The notes below the pieces were generated by a model. It was not told where the DNA came from, made no database searches, and was given only the letters and a program-made list of their open reading frames with translations. The translations under genes were made by a program, and so were the position numbers. From the NCBI GenBank assembly GCA_002369055.1, contig DFEL01000067.1:1-10935 (forward strand): a stretch of 10,935 bases of DNA, read 5' to 3'. The stretch comes from Cyanobacteria bacterium UBA3803. GTDB lineage: Bacteria; Cyanobacteriota; Vampirovibrionia; Gastranaerophilales; Gastranaerophilaceae. Of this stretch, positions 6,852-10,935 are shown piece by piece (the stretch's first letter is position 1; every line of letters begins with the position of its first letter).

Positions 6852-7537
6852 TTTCTTTTTACTTCATCCGAGATAATATTTCCGTCTTGAAATTTTACTA
6901 CACGCTTACAATATTCTGCTATGTCCGGTTCATGAGTAACCAAAACTATTGTTTTGCCGTGTTTTTCATTCAATTCGCAGAAAAATTCCATAACTTCAAT
7001 ACTTGTTTTTGTATCCAAATTACCTGTCGGCTCATCTGCCAAAATTAACGGTGCATCATTTACTATTGCTCTTGCTATTGCAACACGTTGCTGCTGACCT
7101 CCCGACATTTGATTTGGCATGTGGTTTTCACGTTTTTCAAGCCCTACAATCTTTAATGCTTCTTTTGCTTTTTTATGTCGTGTTTCTTCATCAACACCTT
7201 TATATATCATAGGTAATTCAACATTATCAATAGCTGAAGTTCTTGATATCAAATTAAATCCTTGAAAAACAAAACCTAATTTAACATTACGAATTTCAGA
7301 AAGTCTTTCACTGTCCAAATGCAGAACATCAATTCCGTCAAGATAATATGAACCTGAATTTGGCTTATCAAGAGTACCCAACAAATTCATAAAAGTTGAT
7401 TTTCCTGAACCTGAAGCACCCATAATCGCAACAAATTCACCTTTTTCAATTGTCAGTGACACGTCATTTAGAGCATTAAACGCCGCTTCTCCGCTTGCAT
7501 AAGTTTTTATTACGTTTTTAACTTCAATTAGTGCCAT
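6848..7537 (-). CDS. MacB/LolD-type ABC transporter ATPase (229 aa)
   Basis: The cytoplasmic ATP-hydrolysing subunit that drives the neighbouring permease. All motifs are intact: Walker A GASGSGKST (40-48), Q-loop Gln92 in FVFQGFNL, signature MSGGQ (144-148) followed by QQRVAIARAI, Walker B LILADEP (164-170) with Glu169, D-loop GNLD, and switch His202 in VTHEPD. The length is normal for the LolD/MacB/FtsE group. The MacB assignment rests mainly on the downstream MacB-type permease and the MacA-like adaptor upstream. The gene starts two bases after the adaptor stop and its stop overlaps the permease start. The upstream SD is weak (AGAA-like within the adaptor 3' end), consistent with coupled translation. 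Confidence 0.95.
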   Translation of the reverse strand: MALIEVKNVIKTYASGEAAFNALNDVSLTIEKGEFVAIMGASGSGKSTFMNLLGTLDKPNSGSYYLDGIDVLHLDSERLSEIRNVKLGFVFQGFNLISRTSAIDNVELPMIYKGVDEETRHKKAKEALKIVGLEKRENHMPNQMSGGQQQRVAIARAIVNDAPLILADEPTGNLDTKTSIEVMEFFCELNEKHGKTIVLVTHEPDIAEYCKRVVKFQDGNIISDEVKRK

Positions 7538-7539
7538 TA

Positions 7540-8715
7540 TTAAAACATTCTCATTGGTCGTTTACCGCTATTACCTTGCTTTTTTGATTTTCCGTCATTT
7601 GAACCGATAATAACTTCATCACCTTCTTTTACATCTCCGGATGTAATTTCAGTATAACTATCATCACTTCCGCCAATTTCAACATTAATTCTTTCAGGCT
7701 TTCTGCCTTTTAAAACCCACACGCCTTGATGTTCATACCTTTTAACTTCACCTTTTGATACGGGTGCATATTTTAAAGCTATTGTAGGAACACAAAGAAC
7801 ATTCTCTCTTTTTTGGGTAATAATAGAAACATTTGCAGTCATGCCGGGTTTTAATATTAATTCATCATTATCAACAGAAACAACGACCGTGTAGGTTACG
7901 ACATTTGAAACTGTTGTAGGTGAAATTCTAACTTGCGAAACTCTACCTTTAAAAACTTCATCAGGATAACCGTCAAGAGTATAATCTACTTCTTGACCTT
8001 CTTTAATTTTTCCGATATCCGCTTCCGAAACGCTTACTTCAATTTGCATTTCTTTCAAATCTCTTGCAACAGTAAATAATTCAGGTGCTTGAAAACTTGC
8101 TGCAACAGGTTGTCCCGGATCAACGTTACGAGTAACAATTACCCCGTCAACAGGCGAATATATATATGCAAAAGAGCGTTGTCTTTCAGCATAATCAACT
8201 TCTGCTTGTGCTTGAACTATTTTTGCACGTGCTGCATCTAGCTGTGCTTTATTGGATAAATAGTCAGCTTCTGCTTTATCCAGTTCGCTTCTTGCCATAA
8301 AATTACGTGCTACAAGGTTCTTACAACGTTTATATGTCTTTTCGCTGTTTATTGTTATTGCATTTTGTTTCATATAATCTGCTTTTGCACTTATTAAATT
8401 TCCTTTTGCTTTTTCACAATTTGCATCAAACAAACTTGTATCCATTAAGGCTATTAATTGTCCTGCTTTAACTTTTGAGTTGAAATCTACATAAACTTCC
8501 ATCATTAAACCTGATACTGTTGAACCGACACTTACAGTATTAACCGGATTAATTGTACCTGATGCTTCAACAACTTGTTCTATCGTATGTTTTTTTGCAC
8601 TTTCTGTTCTGTATTTACCGATACCTGCTTTAGTAAGTAAAGGTTTTATTACAAAAAATAAAACCGCAAGTAATATACCTATAATTAAAATCGTTAAAAA
8701 TTTCTTTTTATTCAT
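7540..8715 (-). CDS. macA: MacA-like periplasmic adaptor (membrane-fusion protein, 391 aa)
   Basis: Links the ABC permease to the outer-membrane channel. A short Lys-rich N-terminus precedes a membrane anchor (about 6-27). The barrel-sandwich (lipoyl) halves lie at about 60-96 and 184-216 (IYSPVDGVIVTRNVDPGQPV). They flank an alpha-helical hairpin (about 97-180) that would contact the outer-membrane factor. Next come a beta-barrel (about 222-300, ending LKPGMTANVSI) and a membrane-proximal domain (about 300-372). The C-terminal tail is basic and ends RPMRMF. I chose the ATG at 8715. AAAAGGA lies five bases before it, and the hydrophobic anchor then starts at a normal position. An earlier in-frame ATG at 8739 would add eight residues but has no good SD. 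The chosen start overlaps the preceding gene by eight bases. Naming follows the family; the substrate is unknown. Confidence 0.92.
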   Translation of the reverse strand: MNKKKFLTILIIGILLAVLFFVIKPLLTKAGIGKYRTESAKKHTIEQVVEASGTINPVNTVSVGSTVSGLMMEVYVDFNSKVKAGQLIALMDTSLFDANCEKAKGNLISAKADYMKQNAITINSEKTYKRCKNLVARNFMARSELDKAEADYLSNKAQLDAARAKIVQAQAEVDYAERQRSFAYIYSPVDGVIVTRNVDPGQPVAASFQAPELFTVARDLKEMQIEVSVSEADIGKIKEGQEVDYTLDGYPDEVFKGRVSQVRISPTTVSNVVTYTVVVSVDNDELILKPGMTANVSIITQKRENVLCVPTIALKYAPVSKGEVKRYEHQGVWVLKGRKPERINVEIGGSDDSYTEITSGDVKEGDEVIIGSNDGKSKKQGNSGKRPMRMF

Positions 8716-10288
8716 TTTTTTCCTTTTGTACGTTTTCATCTATCTTTGCAATTTCAAGCTCTAATTTCGCTCTTGAAACATTATAATCAAATATTAATTT
8801 TACATAATTTTCTTGTGCTTTATTATAATTTTCTATCGCATCATGAACTTCAAGAAAGTTCCCAAGACCAACTTCATATCTTCCCAATGCAAGTTCTAAA
8901 TTTTCAAATGTTTGTTTAACCGAAACATAGGTAAGCGGAATTTTCTTTTCGTATTGAATCATATTAGTATACGCTTTTTGAACACTAAAATAAATATCTT
9001 TTGATAATTTATCCAATTCGGCATCTGCAACATCAAGCCTTGCTTTTGCTTCTTCTATTTTGTATTTTATATCCATTACATTAATTGAAGGAAAATCAAG
9101 TGAACCTTGAATGTTAAAACTGTTTATCGCAGTACCGTTAGTATTAAGTCCATATCCGCCTTTTGCATTTAAATTTGGTAAATATTGAATTTTTTGATAT
9201 GTTAATTCTTTTTTTAATGAATCTCTGACAGCTGTCAATGAGCGTAAATCAGGTCGATGTTCATTTGCAAGTTTAAGAGATTCTTCTAACGTATAAGGAA
9301 ATTTTGCATAATCGTAAGGATGATCGGTTAATTCATTTTTTTCAATACTTGTTTCCATTACTGCACCATTTACAATTTGAGGTGCTTTAAATTCTTCTAT
9401 ATCTTGAGAAGTATTTTTCAATGCAACTTCAGCATATTGATTATCAAAACGAAAGGTTTCTATTTTTGATATCGAATATTTTGGAGAACCTTCAATATAC
9501 ATTGAATTATTTAAGGTTACAACTGCTGTGTCATAAGCATTAACCGCTGTTTCGTAGGCAATTTTTGCATTACTCAAATTAACTTCCGCATTAACAAGGT
9601 CTATTTTTGATTTTAAACCTTCTTCAAAATATGCTTTTGTATGTTGGTATTGACGCTCATTTACGTAGATATTTGCTTTTTGAACTTTTATATTTGCAAC
9701 AGCAGCAAGAACAGCATAATAATTTGTTTTTACATTAAAAACCGTTTTTATAATTTCATGATTTAAATTGTAATCAGCAGCAATTTTGTTAAGTTTTGCT
9801 TTTTTAATTCTTGTTCCGACTTTACCAAAACTGAATAAAAGCTGGTTTATAGAAGCATTTAATGAATATGAGTTATCAAAATCACTTATTGCATTACTTT
9901 TCAAATAATTACCGTAGTAACCTGTACCCAAATTTAATGATGGGAAATAAGAAGCTTTTGATTGTCCTAATAAAGATTGTGCAACCACAACCAAATCTTT
10001 GTATTTTTGAATTGAAGGACTGTTTTCAATCGCAATTTTTATACAATCATCCAAAGATAATTCTTGATTTTCTTGAATTTGAATTTTTGTATAACTTTTT
10101 GTATCAAGTTCAATAGCATCTTTTGAATTTTCTTCATTTTTATCTGTTTTAACTCGTTGCAAAAATCTTTTTTTTGTTGTTTGAGTTTGATTTTTTTGAG
10201 AATTATTTGCATTATCAACTATTGCATTTGCTACATTGGCAAATAACAGACTCAAAATTAATAATGATAATTGTAAAATCTTTTTCAA
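8708..10288 (-). CDS. TolC-family outer-membrane efflux protein (526 aa)
   Basis: Forms the outer-membrane channel of the tripartite pump. The N-terminus (MKKILQLSLLILSLLF...ANA) is a typical signal peptide with a probable cleavage after residue 22. A polar Asn/Gln/Lys-rich stretch (23-75) follows. The two OEP repeats are at about 76-262 and 331-516. Each starts with the family pattern (LSLDDCIKIAIENSPSI; YTLEESLKLANEHRPDL) and each contains the helix motif YFEEGLKSKIDLVNAEV (219-235) or RYEVGLGNFLEVHDAI (470-485). Residues 265-330 form a linker longer than in compact TolC proteins. The start codon is TTG, preceded at eight bases by AAGGGA; no upstream ATG is in frame. The gene leads the efflux operon and overlaps the adaptor gene. 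Its control region is a 14-bp inverted repeat. Lack of an ATG, or occlusion of the SD in read-through transcripts, could lower translation. Confidence 0.93.
   Translation of the reverse strand: MKKILQLSLLILSLLFANVANAIVDNANNSQKNQTQTTKKRFLQRVKTDKNEENSKDAIELDTKSYTKIQIQENQELSLDDCIKIAIENSPSIQKYKDLVVVAQSLLGQSKASYFPSLNLGTGYYGNYLKSNAISDFDNSYSLNASINQLLFSFGKVGTRIKKAKLNKIAADYNLNHEIIKTVFNVKTNYYAVLAAVANIKVQKANIYVNERQYQHTKAYFEEGLKSKIDLVNAEVNLSNAKIAYETAVNAYDTAVVTLNNSMYIEGSPKYSISKIETFRFDNQYAEVALKNTSQDIEEFKAPQIVNGAVMETSIEKNELTDHPYDYAKFPYTLEESLKLANEHRPDLRSLTAVRDSLKKELTYQKIQYLPNLNAKGGYGLNTNGTAINSFNIQGSLDFPSINVMDIKYKIEEAKARLDVADAELDKLSKDIYFSVQKAYTNMIQYEKKIPLTYVSVKQTFENLELALGRYEVGLGNFLEVHDAIENYNKAQENYVKLIFDYNVSRAKLELEIAKIDENVQKEKNE
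8721..8727 (-). promoter_or_regulatory. Shine-Dalgarno site that decides the adaptor start
   Basis: On the minus strand AAAAGGA sits within the last codons of the outer-membrane factor, five bases before the ATG at 8715. It supports that start over the ATG at 8739, which lacks an SD. Confidence 0.65.
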
Positions 10289-10291
10289 TAT

Positions 10292-10336
10292 AAAAATCCC
10301 TTGTGATAAATATTATACTTTACACAAGGGATTTTT
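10292..10336 (-). terminator. Perfect 14-bp inverted repeat: terminator-like hairpin and possible operator
   Basis: The arms AAAAATCCCTTGTG (10292-10305) and CACAAGGGATTTTT (10323-10336) are exact reverse complements around a 17-base loop. On the minus strand the stem ends in a T-run, 31 bases after the XRE stop, which fits a rho-independent terminator for that gene. A-runs and T-runs on both sides would let it act in both directions. The loop holds a TATAAT box and the proximal arm holds the AAGGGA site of the TolC-family gene, so the repeat may also be an operator or an SD-masking hairpin. Confidence 0.7.
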
Positions 10337-10340
10337 TACA
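10312..10340 (-). promoter_or_regulatory. Candidate promoter of the efflux operon
   Basis: On the minus strand a perfect TATAAT (10317-10312) lies in the loop of the inverted repeat. The -35 at 17-base spacing (TGTAAA, 10340-10335) is poor, 3 of 6. A start near 10305 would give a leader of about 17 bases that begins with the proximal arm and carries AAGGGA. The weak -35 suggests dependence on an activator, or low basal expression. Confidence 0.4.
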
Positions 10341-10367
10341 TCAATATTACATTTTGTTATATCGAAT

Positions 10368-10682
10368 TTAATATTTTGCACTTAAATAAAATTTATACAT
10401 CCTTCTGGTTAAAATTTCATTATTTTTCATAGCAATAACCATTTCATCAATTAGTTTTTCAAAATCTTGATAATCGGAACAGTTAAATAATTCCTCAGGA
10501 GCAATATTCATAACATTCATTATTTTATCTAAATTTTCTGCACTGGGATAGTATTTGCCGTTTTCGATATTACTTATGCTTGGAGTTTCAACACCTATCA
10601 TTTCTGCTACCTGTTCCTGTGTTAAACGTTTTGCTTTTCTAATCTCTTTAAGTCTTTTTCCAAGTAATTTTTTTATTCCCAT
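10368..10682 (-). CDS. XRE-family helix-turn-helix transcriptional regulator (104 aa)
   Basis: A small DNA-binding protein. Residues 8-62 form a Cro/CI-type HTH domain (HTH_3): GKRLKEIRKAKRLTQEQVAE leads into MIGVETPSISNIENGK, where TQEQVAEMIG is helix 2 and TPSISNIE the recognition helix. LDKIMNVMNIAPEELF (51-66) closes the domain. The C-terminal region (67-104, ending TRRMYKFYLSAKY) has no ligand-binding or peptidase domain I recognise and may serve dimerisation. The ATG at 10682 has no clear SD and lies in very AT-rich DNA. No better in-frame start exists before the HTH. It diverges from the prepilin gene (146-bp gap) and lies upstream of the efflux operon on the same strand, so it could regulate either, or itself. 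The target is inference. Confidence 0.9.
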   Translation of the reverse strand: MGIKKLLGKRLKEIRKAKRLTQEQVAEMIGVETPSISNIENGKYYPSAENLDKIMNVMNIAPEELFNCSDYQDFEKLIDEMVIAMKNNEILTRRMYKFYLSAKY

Positions 10683-10740
10683 AAATTATATTATCAAATA
10701 AAAATCAATTCTTTTTAATTATGTTTTGCTTAATAATATG

Positions 10741-10768
10741 TTGACTTTTTAAAGTAATACGTTATTAT
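10741..10768 (+). promoter_or_regulatory. Promoter of the prepilin-like gene
   Basis: TTGACT (10741-10746, 5 of 6) is followed after 16 bases by TATTAT (10763-10768, 5 of 6). A perfect TATAAT follows at 10768-10773, but 21 bases from the -35. Start would be near 10775-10780, giving a leader of about 50 bases. The -10 region lies in a small inverted repeat (GTTAT at 10761-10765, ATAAC at 10776-10780), around the self-complementary ATTATATAAT (10764-10773). Confidence 0.6.
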
Positions 10769-10814
10769 ATAATGTATAACTTAATATAATTTTAAAAACA
10801 TAAAGTTAAAGAAT

Positions 10815-10820
10815 AAAGGA
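10815..10820 (+). promoter_or_regulatory. Shine-Dalgarno site of the prepilin-like gene
   Basis: AAAGGA lies eight bases before the ATG at 10829 and supports that start. Confidence 0.65.
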
Positions 10821-10828
10821 TTTACTTC

Positions 10829-10935
10829 ATGAAAAAAATATTTGCATTTACTCTTGCGGAAACTTTGATTGTAATGGGGGTAATAGGTGTAGTTGCCGCA
10901 TTGACCTTGCCAAACTTAAATCAATCAACAGGTAA
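10829..10935 (+). CDS. Type IV pilin-like / type II secretion pseudopilin, N-terminal part
   Basis: Only the first 35 codons are inside the window; the gene runs off the end. The protein starts MKKIFAFTLAETLIVMGVIG and continues VVAALTLPNLNQSTG. This is a class III signal: a short basic leader (MKKIFA), then mature Phe7 and Glu11 (the conserved Glu5 of mature pilins), then a hydrophobic helix of about 20 residues. The prepilin peptidase would cut between Ala6 and Phe7 and methylate Phe7. Ala rather than Gly stands at the -1 position. The sequence after the helix (LPNLNQSTG) resembles families of pilin-like proteins that I associate with Gastranaerophilales, where many paralogues occur. Whether it builds a pilus, a secretion pseudopilus or something else cannot be told from 35 residues. 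It has its own promoter and SD. Confidence 0.88.
   Translation, partial: MKKIFAFTLAETLIVMGVIGVVAALTLPNLNQSTG

Noticed and set aside
6252..7212. Plus-strand open frames across the permease and ATPase genes (6252-6467, 6577-6876, 6818-7048, 7003-7212)
   Set aside because: All lie opposite conserved ABC transporter domains with intact motifs; none has an SD or a plausible product.
5622..8715. Calling the exporter a macrolide resistance pump
   Set aside because: The MacAB name describes the fold and architecture. Substrates of this family range from peptides and toxins to siderophores and drugs, and nothing in the sequence fixes one.
8716..8739. Longer adaptor start at the ATG at 8739
   Set aside because: No SD precedes it, it would overlap the upstream gene by 32 bases, and the ATG at 8715 has a clear AAAAGGA site.
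9862..10116. Plus-strand open frame within the TolC-family gene
   Set aside because: It is antisense to the first OEP repeat and has no supporting features.
1..10935. CRISPR arrays, tRNAs, insertion sequences, long direct repeats
   Set aside because: None seen on reading; the DNA is almost fully accounted for by genes and short control regions.

Overview
The window is AT-rich, gene-dense DNA from a diderm (two-membrane) bacterium. Evidence for two membranes is a TolC-family outer-membrane factor with a signal peptide, encoded with a MacA-like membrane-fusion protein and a MacB-type ABC exporter. The last gene begins with a prepilin leader of the form A|FTLAE followed by GVIGVVAALTLPNL. That leader, the low GC and the small Lys/Asn-rich XRE regulator resemble gut Gastranaerophilales/Vampirovibrionia (Melainabacteria). 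This assignment is from memory of such proteins and is not proven here.

Layout. (1) 1-171 is an AT-rich leader with a strong Shine-Dalgarno site, followed by a 98-aa protein of unknown function (172-468, +). (2) 471-5358 is a compact chemosensory module. On the minus strand lie a short membrane-anchored MCP without a recognisable sensor domain (3476-4282) and a 997-aa CheA kinase fused to a CheY-like receiver (471-3464). Diverging on the plus strand is a protein with two CheW domains (4348-5358). The two directions appear to start from overlapping -10 boxes at about 4309-4320. No CheR, CheB, separate CheY or flagellar gene is seen. The kinase core resembles WspE/FrzE/PilL-type CheA proteins rather than the flagellar type. 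(3) 5361-5525 (-) holds an easily missed 54-aa single-span membrane protein with a near-perfect SD and its own promoter. (4) 5622-10288 (-) is an efflux operon in the order outer-membrane factor, MacA-like adaptor, ABC ATPase, MacB-type permease, with overlapping or nearly touching genes. (5) 10368-10682 (-) is an XRE-family regulator. Between it and the outer-membrane factor lies a perfect 14-bp inverted repeat whose loop contains a TATAAT box and whose proximal arm contains the ribosome-binding site of the next gene. (6) 10829-10935 (+) is the start of a type IV pilin-like gene, cut by the window end, behind a recognisable promoter.

How the parts work together (inference): the MCP, tandem CheW and hybrid CheA would form one signalling array whose output is phosphorylation of the fused receiver or of a response regulator encoded elsewhere. 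The efflux operon is a complete tripartite pump (inner-membrane ABC, periplasmic adaptor, outer-membrane channel), and the adjacent XRE protein is a candidate regulator of it or of the pilin gene. There is no gene-free stretch longer than 300 bases, and I see no tRNA, rRNA, CRISPR array or insertion sequence.
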